Assembly: GCF_005860795.2 (NCBI RefSeq)
Contig: NZ_CP058350.1
Location: 2,510,501-2,574,500 of the forward strand
Length of the DNA stretch: 64,000 nt
Origin: Peteryoungia desertarenae
GTDB taxonomy: Bacteria > Pseudomonadota > Alphaproteobacteria > Rhizobiales > Rhizobiaceae
Direction: 5' to 3'
This document shows, piece after piece, positions 26,871 to 34,272 of this stretch (positions are counted from its first letter, which is position 1; every line of letters begins with the position of its first letter). A program made the position numbers and the translations under genes. Below the pieces are notes generated by a model. The model was given only the letters and a program-made list of their open reading frames with translations. It searched no databases and had not been told where the DNA came from.

Positions 26871-27341
26871 TCAGCAGCGTTCGATCTCACAGTGAAAGCA
26901 GTTGTTTCGCGCGGACCGGACATGCAGATAGGCGATCTCTGCCCGTTCGAGCAACCGTTCCGCTCTTTCGATGATCCGGTCCGTCGGTGTGACGGCACCA
27001 CTTCCATAGACGATCCGGTGATCTTCGCCATAACCGCGTAATATGTAGTCGGGGCTCGACAGAAAAGGCGGCAATCGGCCTTCGCAGTGATAGGCGGGGC
27101 AATCGTCGGCATGGACAAAGATGGGGCCCGTTTCGGCATAGGGCTGTAGCGATGGAAAGGGGCGATAAGCGAGCGTCAGATAGCGCTCGCCTTTGTTGAT
27201 GAATCGGAGGCAGTGGCGGCAGGGATAACCGTCTTCGACGGCATGGCACAGTTCAGGGGGCAGGTCGTAATCATCTGGCGCGCCCTCGCGCCAGCTTTGG
27301 GCCTTCGAGGTTGAGAGGGGCTTGAAGCGGATCTGCGGCAT
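26871..27341 (-). CDS. DUF1203 domain protein
   Basis: 156-residue conserved protein of unknown function, matching DUF1203 by its start MPQIRFKPLS, the CRHCLRFINKGERYLTLAYR block and VHADDCPAYHCEGRLPPF. The Cys and His residues are suggestive of a metal or redox site but no activity is known. AAGGAAC lies upstream of ATG 27341. The gene is convergent with ald. Confidence 0.75.
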   Translation of the reverse strand: MPQIRFKPLSTSKAQSWREGAPDDYDLPPELCHAVEDGYPCRHCLRFINKGERYLTLAYRPFPSLQPYAETGPIFVHADDCPAYHCEGRLPPFLSSPDYILRGYGEDHRIVYGSGAVTPTDRIIERAERLLERAEIAYLHVRSARNNCFHCEIERC

Positions 27342-27510
27342 CGGGCGTGTTCCTTTATGGCTGACAGCTCCACAATTCGGGCAAAGGGCAGAAGACGCCA
27401 CCCGATTCCTGCCCATCCGCTCGCTTGTTCGTGTCGGGTTTGCCCAAAAATGGTCATGGTCCGAAAACGCCTCCCAAGCTAGGTTTTGCAAGGTCCAAAC
27501 GGGGGTATCG

Positions 27511-28413
27511 ATGAGACGGTTGACGCGTTGTTTCCTGGGGCTTTGCGCCGGCTTCCTGCTGCTGGCGGCGCCTGCGCAGACAAGAGCAGAGGAATGGACC
27601 GAAGAGCAGGCGCTCGAGGCCTATCACTTCGTCATCAACAACGCGATTTTCATCATGTTTCACGAGGCGGGACACATGCTCGTCTCCGAGTTTAACCTGC
27701 CGGTTCTGGGTCGCGAGGAAGATGCGGTGGACGCGCTTTCGTCAGTCCTCCTGCTGGAGGCGGACACGGTAGAACTGGATGTCGCGATGCAGGATGCTGC
27801 CGATGGCTGGTTCCTGACGGATGATTTTCGCGAGACGGATCTCGATGAAAGCGACTTCTTCGGAACCCACGGCCTCGATCGGCAGCGCGCCTATCAGATG
27901 GTCTGCATGATGACCGGACATGATCCGGACTATTTTGATGAATTTGCCGATTCGCTCGACTTCCCCGAGGACCGCCGTGAGGAATGCGCCTGGGAATACC
28001 AGCAGACCCGCGAAAGCTGGTTCAGTCTTCTCGCCGAAAATATGGAAGAAGGCGCCAAGACGAAGATGATCGTCAATTACGAGCCTGCCGGCGATCCGGA
28101 CCTGCAGTTCTTTGCCGATCTCCTGAAGCAGGCGGAAGTGCTGGAGATGATCGAAACTGTGTTCGGCACCGGCTACAAGCTTGAGGATGGCATTCGCCTC
28201 AGCGGACGGGCCTGCGGCGAGGAAAACGCCTTCTGGGACCCGAACGCGCGCGAGATCATCTATTGTTACGAGCTGCTGGCGTATCACGCCGGCTTGATCG
28301 ACGAATGGTTCAAGAGCCAGGGCGAAGAAACCGCCACCAACGATGCGGACTCTGCAAGCGAGATCAAGACGCGACTGAAGGGTGCCGCAGTGCAGGCGGG
28401 CATGGGAAAATAG
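27511..28413 (+). CDS. DUF4344-type putative metallopeptidase, secreted
   Basis: 300-residue protein with a signal peptide (MRRLTRCFLGLCAGFLLLAA, cleavage after TRA near residue 26). The mature N-terminus carries the zinc motif HEAGH at 51-55 with a Glu at residue 60 that may be the third ligand. The rest is acidic, with AYQMVCMMTGHDPDYFDEFA and a Cys-containing DRREECAWEY. Family members are called putative metallopeptidases; no substrate is known. The start codon follows CGGGGGTATCG. Confidence 0.75.
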   Translation: MRRLTRCFLGLCAGFLLLAAPAQTRAEEWTEEQALEAYHFVINNAIFIMFHEAGHMLVSEFNLPVLGREEDAVDALSSVLLLEADTVELDVAMQDAADGWFLTDDFRETDLDESDFFGTHGLDRQRAYQMVCMMTGHDPDYFDEFADSLDFPEDRREECAWEYQQTRESWFSLLAENMEEGAKTKMIVNYEPAGDPDLQFFADLLKQAEVLEMIETVFGTGYKLEDGIRLSGRACGEENAFWDPNAREIIYCYELLAYHAGLIDEWFKSQGEETATNDADSASEIKTRLKGAAVQAGMGK

Positions 28414-28502
28414 CGTTGGGGGGCAAACGGTGCAGGCGCCAATAGGCCCACGAATCGTCTGCCGCCCATGCGTCACTCCGGCCGGATGGGATGGAGCCGG
28501 AT

Positions 28503-29933
28503 CTAGACGCCACCATCCCGCCGCAGCATTTGCATCAATTCGCCTTCGGTGATCGGATCGATCAAGGTGTCGAAGGTTTCGACCGGGGAAAAGCCGAAGC
28601 GCTGGTAGAGCTGCAGTGCGCGCGGATGGTCGAACGTATTGGTTTCGACCGTTACCTTCTGAGGATTGCTGGCCCAGGCAGCATAAAGCGCCTGCAGGAG
28701 GAACCACTTGCCGATGCCAAGCCCCTGCGCATGCTGGAAGAGGCCGAAATAGGAGAGCTCAACCAGCTCCTCGCTTTCCTGCGACAATTCGTAGAAGCCT
28801 GCGGGCGCGCCATTCACATATAGCACCGAGATCGAAACCTTCGGCGCGTGGATGATCGCCTTCAACTCCGCATCAGTAAGACGAAGCCGCTGATACCAGT
28901 GCCAGCGTGCGCCGACCTGCCGGTGCAGGAAGCGGTAGAAGGAGAGCGGGATCGCATGGGTCCGCATGATCGCCGTCTGGATGTTGACGGGCACCGGCAG
29001 GCCTGCCTTCGGCGCCGAGGTCATTTCGAGACGGGTGACATGGGCGGTGATCGGCCCTTGCGGCTTTGGCTGAAGAGCGTCCGCCTTGCCCGTCACCACG
29101 GGTGTTTCAGCTTTTGAGCCCCATTCCGACCAGGAGCCGTCGTACAGCGTGTTGTCGCTATGGCCGAGGCTTTCCAGTGCAAGCGTGATTACGGCGGCGG
29201 TGACGCCGGAGCCGCAGCTTGTGACGATCGGCTGATTGAGATCGACCCCGGCCTGGCTGAAGATCGACCGAAGCGTGGCGAGATCCTTCAATCGACCGTT
29301 TTCCGAAAGGCTGGCAGCGGGAACGCTGCGGGCCCTCGGCATATGGCCGGAGCGCATGCCGGCGCGAGGTTCGGGTTCATCGCCGGTAAAACGACCGGCA
29401 GGGCGCGCATCGGCGATCTGGCTCGAACCGTTTTCAGTGATGCCTTGCATCTGCTGGAAGGACGTAACCCGGCGCTCGTCAAAGCTTGCAACGAATTCGG
29501 CTGGTGCTGGTTCCGGCAGATCCGTCTCGACTGGTCGGCCTTCCGCCTTCCAGCCATCAAAACCGCCATCGAGCACATAGACGCGCCGCGCGCCCATGAC
29601 ACGGAACATCCACCAGACGCGCGGGGCGGAAAAGAAGCCCGGCCCGTCATAGACAACGATCGTATCGCTTGCGGAAATGCCGAGCTTGCCGACGCTTTCT
29701 GCAAAGAACTCCGGTGAAGGAAGCGAATGGGGAAGGCCGGTGGTCGTATCGGCAATCACGTCCTGATCGAAGAAGACGGCACCGGGAATATGGCCGGACG
29801 CATATTCAAGCGCCCCATTGCGGCCCTGGGTCGGCAGATACCACGAGGCATCGACAATCCTGAACTCGGGCGCGCCAAGCTGTTTTTCCACCCAATCCGC
29901 CGAAACGACGAAACGGCTCTTTTCACCCGGCAT
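28503..29933 (-). CDS. sseA: 3-mercaptopyruvate sulfurtransferase fused to a GNAT acetyltransferase
   Basis: 476-residue two-part protein. Residues 1-285 form tandem rhodanese domains with the active cysteine in SCGSGVTAAV (Cys240), the CGSGVT loop of SseA rather than the CRKGVT of thiosulfate sulfurtransferases. Residues about 290-470 form a GNAT domain with the acetyl-CoA loop HAQGLGIGKWFLLQ and a C-terminal ALQLYQRFGFSPVETF. A short linker (KADALQPKPQGP) joins them with no stop. In relatives the two parts are, as I recall, separate genes. It is the last gene of a cysK-alaX-sseA operon, 21 bp after alaX. The acetylation target is unknown. Confidence 0.88.
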   Translation of the reverse strand: MPGEKSRFVVSADWVEKQLGAPEFRIVDASWYLPTQGRNGALEYASGHIPGAVFFDQDVIADTTTGLPHSLPSPEFFAESVGKLGISASDTIVVYDGPGFFSAPRVWWMFRVMGARRVYVLDGGFDGWKAEGRPVETDLPEPAPAEFVASFDERRVTSFQQMQGITENGSSQIADARPAGRFTGDEPEPRAGMRSGHMPRARSVPAASLSENGRLKDLATLRSIFSQAGVDLNQPIVTSCGSGVTAAVITLALESLGHSDNTLYDGSWSEWGSKAETPVVTGKADALQPKPQGPITAHVTRLEMTSAPKAGLPVPVNIQTAIMRTHAIPLSFYRFLHRQVGARWHWYQRLRLTDAELKAIIHAPKVSISVLYVNGAPAGFYELSQESEELVELSYFGLFQHAQGLGIGKWFLLQALYAAWASNPQKVTVETNTFDHPRALQLYQRFGFSPVETFDTLIDPITEGELMQMLRRDGGV

Positions 29934-29954
29934 GCTGTCTCTCCCGTCAATGTC

Positions 29955-30692
29955 TCAGGCAGAGGCGGCCGGGGTCCCGAAGCGGATGCGGAACCGGCGG
30001 TTCTCCTTGCCCTTCTTTTCGATCTTGGCGATATGAATCGCACCGACCTCCTGGGTCTCCGAAACATGTGTGCCGCCGCAAGGCTGGCTGTCAACGACGG
30101 AATTCTCGCCGATGCAGACAAGGCTCACCCGGCCCATCCCCATGGGCGGGCGGACATTCTTCGATTTGACGATGTCGGGATTGGCGGCAAGCTCCTCGTC
30201 GGTGATCCATTGGACATAGACGGGGTGGTTTTCGGCGACGAGCCGCATCAGCGCCGCCGTCACCTCGTCCTTGTCGATGGTCTCTGCCATGTCGAAGTCG
30301 ATGCGAGCATCCTCTTCGCCAACTTGCGCGCCGGTGATCGGATGAGGGCAGACGACCGAGAGCAGATGGCAGGCCGTGTGCAGCCGCATCAGCCGGTAGC
30401 GGCGATCCCAATCCACATGAAGAATCAGCTTTTCGCCAACCGCTGGCATTGCTTCGCCGTCAAGCGGACGGTGCAGGATGATTTCCTTGGTCGCACCATG
30501 GCGGGTTTCGCCGAGCGTAATGCGACTGCCATCGACGCGCTCCAGAAAACCCGTATCGCCCGGCTGGCCGCCCGAGGCCGCATAAAAGCAGGTCTGGTCC
30601 AGCTCGATGGCGCCATCCTCATGCACGGCCGTCACCACCGCCTCTGCCGTGGAAAGATAGAAGTCGTCCCGATAGAGCGCGATGGTGGGCAT
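29955..30692 (-). CDS. alaX: Alanyl-tRNA editing protein AlaX
   Basis: Free-standing editing domain, 245 residues (AlaX-M size), that hydrolyses Ser-tRNA(Ala). The zinc ligands are present as HTACH (HxxxH) at about 105-109 and CGGTH (CxxxH) near residue 203; N-terminal YAASGGQPGDTGFL is the glycine-rich family block. It starts MPTIALYRDDFYLS at 30692, 25 bp after the cysteine synthase-like gene, so the three genes are probably one transcript. Confidence 0.9.
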   Translation of the reverse strand: MPTIALYRDDFYLSTAEAVVTAVHEDGAIELDQTCFYAASGGQPGDTGFLERVDGSRITLGETRHGATKEIILHRPLDGEAMPAVGEKLILHVDWDRRYRLMRLHTACHLLSVVCPHPITGAQVGEEDARIDFDMAETIDKDEVTAALMRLVAENHPVYVQWITDEELAANPDIVKSKNVRPPMGMGRVSLVCIGENSVVDSQPCGGTHVSETQEVGAIHIAKIEKKGKENRRFRIRFGTPAASA

Positions 30693-30717
30693 GGTATGAC
30701 TCGATATGTCGAAAATG

Positions 30718-31758
30718 TCAGGCGGTCGTTTCGAAGGGGATGTCGAAGCTCGGGCGCGTCTCGATCCAGGCCGGCACGGGCAGGCCCTTGGAGCGCAGAA
30801 AATCGGGGTTGAACAGCTTCGATTGATAGCGATTGCCATAGTCGCAGAGGATCGTCACGATCGTGTGGCCGGGACCGAGATCCCTGGCAAGTCGCATGGC
30901 ACCCGCAATATTGATTCCGGACGAACCGCCGAGGCACAGGCCCTCATTTTCAACCAGGTCGAAGACGATGTCGAGCGCTTCGGCATCGGGGATCTGATAG
31001 GCGAAATCGGGCGTGAAGCCTTCGAGGTTCGCTGTGATGCGGCCCTGGCCAATCCCCTCGGTGATCGAGGAACCGGAGGATTTCAGCTCGCCATTCTTGT
31101 AGTATTCGAAGAGGGCGGCCCCTTCCGGATCGGCAATGCCGATTTTCACGCCGGGCTTGCGGTTGCGAAGGCCGGCTCCGGTGCCGGCCAGCGTTCCGCC
31201 CGAGCCGACGGCACAGATGAAGCCATCGACGGAGCCGCCGGTCTGCTCGAAGATTTCCTTCGCCGTCGTCTCGATATGGGCATCGCGATTGACGGTGTTG
31301 TCGAACTGGTTGGCCCAGATCGCCCCGTTCGGCTCGCTCTTGGCGAGCTCGGCGGCGAGCCGGCCCGACAGCTTCACGTAATTATTCGGGTTCTTGTAGG
31401 GGACGGCCGGAACTTCGACCAGCTCGGCTCCGAGCAGCCTGAGCGCATCCTTCTTTTCCTGGCTCTGCGTTTCGGGGATGACGATCACGGTGCGGTAGCC
31501 AAGCGCCTTGGCGACCATGGTGAGCCCGATGCCGGTATTGCCGGCCGTCCCCTCGACGATCACGCCACCGGGGCGCAGAAGGCCGCGCCGCTCGGCATCG
31601 CGAATGATGAAGAGCGCGGCGCGATCCTTGACCGACTGGCCGGGATTGAGGAATTCGGCCTTGCCGAGAATGGTGCAGCCGGTCGCCTGCGAGGCGCCCT
31701 TCAGCCGGATCAGTGGCGTATTGCCGATCGCCTCAAGAACGGAGGAGTGAAATGCCAT
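30718..31758 (-). CDS. Cysteine synthase A-like PLP enzyme
   Basis: 346-residue fold type II PLP enzyme of the CysK/CBS family. The PLP lysine is in NPGQSVKDRAALF (about residue 44), the phosphate loop is GSGGTLAG, and SSGINIAGAMRLA is near the C-terminus. The substrate loop reads EGTAGNTGIG, with Ala where canonical CysK has Ser (TSGNTG), so activity may differ; cysteine desulfhydrase is one alternative. First gene of the operon with alaX and sseA-GNAT. The ATG 31758 follows AAAGGCAGACATC. Confidence 0.85.
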   Translation of the reverse strand: MAFHSSVLEAIGNTPLIRLKGASQATGCTILGKAEFLNPGQSVKDRAALFIIRDAERRGLLRPGGVIVEGTAGNTGIGLTMVAKALGYRTVIVIPETQSQEKKDALRLLGAELVEVPAVPYKNPNNYVKLSGRLAAELAKSEPNGAIWANQFDNTVNRDAHIETTAKEIFEQTGGSVDGFICAVGSGGTLAGTGAGLRNRKPGVKIGIADPEGAALFEYYKNGELKSSGSSITEGIGQGRITANLEGFTPDFAYQIPDAEALDIVFDLVENEGLCLGGSSGINIAGAMRLARDLGPGHTIVTILCDYGNRYQSKLFNPDFLRSKGLPVPAWIETRPSFDIPFETTA

Positions 31759-31967
31759 GATGTCTGCCTTTTCGTCTTTTGCCGACAGTAGATGATAAAG
31801 CGCGGATAAGAAAACCGGTCGGCCATGAGATTCTTGCCCTTTGGACAGGAATATGCGCGCCACCAGCGCCAAGCGTGAACCCGTCTTTTCAGGCCAGCGC
31901 AGGACAAAGGCAAGAAATGGCTTTTCAAGACAGGGCAGGGCGCGGGGAAAATGCGTTCTGGGGTGGA

Positions 31968-32414
31968 TTATGTCCGGAAGGCTTCCGGAAAATCAGAGTC
32001 CACGCCGAGTTGCGTGAGGTGTCTCAGGTTGGCGGTGATCACGGTCAGCCCGTAAGCCTTTGCCGTCGCGGCAATCAGAATGTCGGCCAAGCCCGGATGC
32101 GTGCCGTTGGCCGTGGCGAGATCATCGAGCCCGCCGGCGATCCGAGCTACGACGGTGTCAACGGGCAAGATTTGGTCGCCGAAGGTTTCGGTGAACGAAT
32201 CGAGCCAAGCGCTTAAGCGCTGCGCTCGGTCTATGCCGCCGCGACGATGAAGCTTTCGCAGGCCCTTCTCGATCTCGGCCAGCGTGATGGTGGAGACATA
32301 GAGGACTTCACCTTCATTTCGAAACCACATTCTCATCGCTTCGGGTGGCGCCTGCTTTCGGTCGGGCGAAAAGAGCGAGAGGATGTTGGTGTCGATGAGG
32401 TAGCCGTTACTCAA
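31968..32414 (-). CDS. vapC: PIN-domain toxin, VapC/FitB type
   Basis: Probable RNase toxin of 148 residues. PIN acidic residues appear in LIDTNILS (Asp8), TLAEIEKGL (Glu) and GLADILIAATA (Asp), with a late TVITANLRHL. The start is a TTG lying inside the antitoxin stop region (overlap 32407-32414), which couples translation to the antitoxin. The pair follows the yefM-yoeB module on the same strand. Confidence 0.88.
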   Translation of the reverse strand: MSNGYLIDTNILSLFSPDRKQAPPEAMRMWFRNEGEVLYVSTITLAEIEKGLRKLHRRGGIDRAQRLSAWLDSFTETFGDQILPVDTVVARIAGGLDDLATANGTHPGLADILIAATAKAYGLTVITANLRHLTQLGVDSDFPEAFRT

Positions 32415-32652
32415 GCTCGACGTCCCGCATGGGGGATGGGTTACGGTCGAGATCGGCAGGCGCCGGATAGGACATCAGGAACTCGCCGAAGTTTGGTTTA
32501 GGCTTTGCCATCGCCCTTTTCGCCGCCTCTCCGGCCTCGATGCTGACCAGCATGGCGGCCGGCTTGCCGTGACGGGTGATCGTGACGAATTCACCGTTTG
32601 CAGCCTCGTCCACCAGACTTGCGAATCCTGCCTTGGCATCGGCAACACTCAT
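32407..32652 (-). CDS. Phd/YefM-family antitoxin partnered with vapC
   Basis: Antitoxin of about 81 residues. The DNA-binding half reads MSVADAKAGFASLVDEAANG and EFVTITRHGKPAAMLVSIE; the Pro-rich C-terminal half (FLMSYPAPADLDRNPSP) would wrap the toxin. The start is unsure: the ATG at 32652 lies 14 bases from GGAGG, while a TTG at 32661 is better spaced. An imperfect operator candidate TGAC-N8-GTCA is at 32677-32692, just upstream. Confidence 0.82.
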   Translation of the reverse strand: MSVADAKAGFASLVDEAANGEFVTITRHGKPAAMLVSIEAGEAAKRAMAKPKPNFGEFLMSYPAPADLDRNPSPMRDVELE

Positions 32653-32751
32653 GCTCGACAAGCTTGCCTCCAAGAATGACTATATGTGGTCAATTTAATG
32701 CGTAGCAGAGGATCGGGCAAGCAAGAGTTTGAGGGCCGGGGTCCGAAGAGA

Positions 32752-33006
32752 TCAGTAGTGATGGCGGCATTGCGCGATGAGGAGCCCATCGTCCGTCGGG
32801 CGATAGACCAGCCGATGCTCCTGATCGATCCGTCGCGACCACCAGCCACGCAACTCGCCCCGCAGCGGCTCCGGTTTGCCGATGCCCTGAAAAGGAGACC
32901 GGCTACTTTCCTTGATCAATTGATTGATGCGCGCCAGCATCTTCGGATCGCTGGACTGCCAATACAGGTAGTCCTCCCAGGCGCGCGCGTGGAAGATGAG
33001 CTTCAC
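32752..33006 (-). CDS. yoeB: YoeB-family mRNA interferase toxin
   Basis: 84-residue toxin of the Txe/YoeB family, cutting mRNA in the ribosomal A site. The catalytic features are present: Glu in RIDQEHRLVYR and the terminal His-Tyr in QCRHHY. Length is exactly typical. Its ATG overlaps the yefM stop by four bases. Confidence 0.93.
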   Translation of the reverse strand: MKLIFHARAWEDYLYWQSSDPKMLARINQLIKESSRSPFQGIGKPEPLRGELRGWWSRRIDQEHRLVYRPTDDGLLIAQCRHHY

Positions 33007-33257
33007 TCCGAAAGCTCGCGCACGTCGCCCTTGCCTTCGTCGAGATCGCGCACGGCTTCAAGCAGGCGTTCCGCGTTGCGGGGGCTCTTCAATAGGTGCT
33101 GTGTTTCCTCATAGGAGGCGAAATCCTCCACCGACATCAGAACGGCGGCAGGCTTGCCGCGATCACGGGTGATCAGCACGGGCGTCCGATCGTCCGTCAC
33201 GCTGTCGAGCAGGGAGGCCAGGTTCTTGCGCAGGTCGCTGTAGGATGTGGTTCTCAT
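33003..33257 (-). CDS. yefM: YefM-family antitoxin
   Basis: 84-residue antitoxin that binds YoeB and represses the operon. It begins MRTTSYSDLRKNLASLLDSV, the standard YefM start, then TPVLITRDRGKPAAVLMSVE and a C-terminal toxin-binding segment ETQHLLKSPRNAERLL. A 30-bp perfect palindrome lies three bases upstream of the ATG, leaving no room for a normal ribosome binding site outside it. Confidence 0.93.
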   Translation of the reverse strand: MRTTSYSDLRKNLASLLDSVTDDRTPVLITRDRGKPAAVLMSVEDFASYEETQHLLKSPRNAERLLEAVRDLDEGKGDVRELSE

Positions 33258-33259
33258 GA

Positions 33260-33289
33260 GCTTATTGTACGCGAATGCGTACAATAAGC
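33260..33289. promoter_or_regulatory. Perfect 30-bp palindromic operator of yefM-yoeB
   Basis: Two 13-base arms (GCTTATTGTACGC and GCGTACAATAAGC) flank a 4-bp centre GAAT. The arms hold TGTACG/CGTACA, close to the TGTACA cores known from YefM operators. The palindrome ends three bases from the yefM ATG. Confidence 0.85.
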
Positions 33290-33326
33290 AAGCGCGGTCG
33301 ATTGACACCCAAGGGCATTGCGCATG

Positions 33327-33397
33327 GAGCCCCCTCTGCCCTGCCGGGCATCTCCCCCCTTGTGCGGGACATGTCACGCAGTGACAGAGGGGGTGTT
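33327..33397. repeat. RIME-like intergenic palindromic element, second copy
   Basis: CCCCCTCTG at 33330-33338 is inverted at 33385-33393 (CAGAGGGGG). Between them lie CCTGCCGGGCATCTCCCCCC and a small inverted repeat GTCAC-GCA-GTGAC. The motif order CCCTCTG-CCTGCCGG-CATCTCCCCC is shared with the element at 11628-11757 (opposite orientation). It sits between the toxin-antitoxin array and a lipoprotein gene. Confidence 0.65.
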
Positions 33398-33522
33398 TCA
33401 CATGCGCAGACGTCGGCTTCCTGTGTCGATCGTTACAAGTTTAAGCATTCTCTTCACCGGATCTTCATGCCTGACCGGGAAATCTGCATATGATGCGCCT
33501 CTGAGTTGTGCGAGGAGGGTTA

Positions 33523-34212
33523 ATGCTGAGGATTCTCGTGGCTTTGGCCCTGTGTCTGCCGATCGCCGGCTGCGATCTGCTTTTCGATTTTCCGGAATGG
33601 CAATGGCGTCAGAAACTCACGGTGTCCGTGATAACGCCGAAGGGCATGAAGGTCGGCAGCGCGGTCACGTCGGCGCGGATCGAGTTTCCGCCGAAATGGA
33701 CAGGCGTGGGCGATGCGGCCGGTATGCAGCGCGGCGGCGTGTCGGGCGAGGCGGTCGTGGTCGATCTGGGCCAGGGGCGTTATCTCTTCGCGCTGCTGCA
33801 GGGCTATAGTGAGTGGACGGCTTACACCGCCTTTTTCCCAGAATTGGAGGGAAAGGCGATGCTGAAAGAGGAGATGTTTCCCTATCTCGACCAGATGGTG
33901 GCAAGCACCGGCCAGTCGCGCGACGTGCCGCGCAAGCACTATCCGCTGCTCGTCACTTTTGACGACATTAAAGACCCGGCTTCGGCGCGCCGCGTCAGCC
34001 CCGGCGATCTCTCAGCAAGCTTCGGTCCCGGCTATCGGCTGAATGCGGTCACGCTGTCTATCACCGATGAGCCGGTCACAGAGGGCGTGGTCCAGAAGGT
34101 ACTGGGATGGCTGACGGCATATCCGGAACAAGGACTTAGCCCGCCAACTGGTAGAACGACCGGTATTCCCTTCTCCAGAAGAGTCTCTCACGGTGACTTT
34201 TTAAGAGATTGA
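33523..34212 (+). CDS. Hypothetical lipoprotein
   Basis: 229 residues, no family recognised. MLRILVALALCLPIAGCD is a lipoprotein signal with lipobox IAGC, cysteine at residue 17. The mature part has alternating beta-like stretches (KLTVSVITPKGMKVGSAVTS, GEAVVVDLGQGRYLFALLQG) and ends in a polar tail rich in Gly, Arg and Ser. GAGGAGGG precedes the ATG. It stands alone between the RIME-like repeat and phrA. Confidence 0.65.
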   Translation: MLRILVALALCLPIAGCDLLFDFPEWQWRQKLTVSVITPKGMKVGSAVTSARIEFPPKWTGVGDAAGMQRGGVSGEAVVVDLGQGRYLFALLQGYSEWTAYTAFFPELEGKAMLKEEMFPYLDQMVASTGQSRDVPRKHYPLLVTFDDIKDPASARRVSPGDLSASFGPGYRLNAVTLSITDEPVTEGVVQKVLGWLTAYPEQGLSPPTGRTTGIPFSRRVSHGDFLRD

Positions 34213-34272
34213 GCCGGAGGGGCATTTGGAGCAAATGCAGAAAGTTTTTCGCGCGAAGCGCCTACACACACC

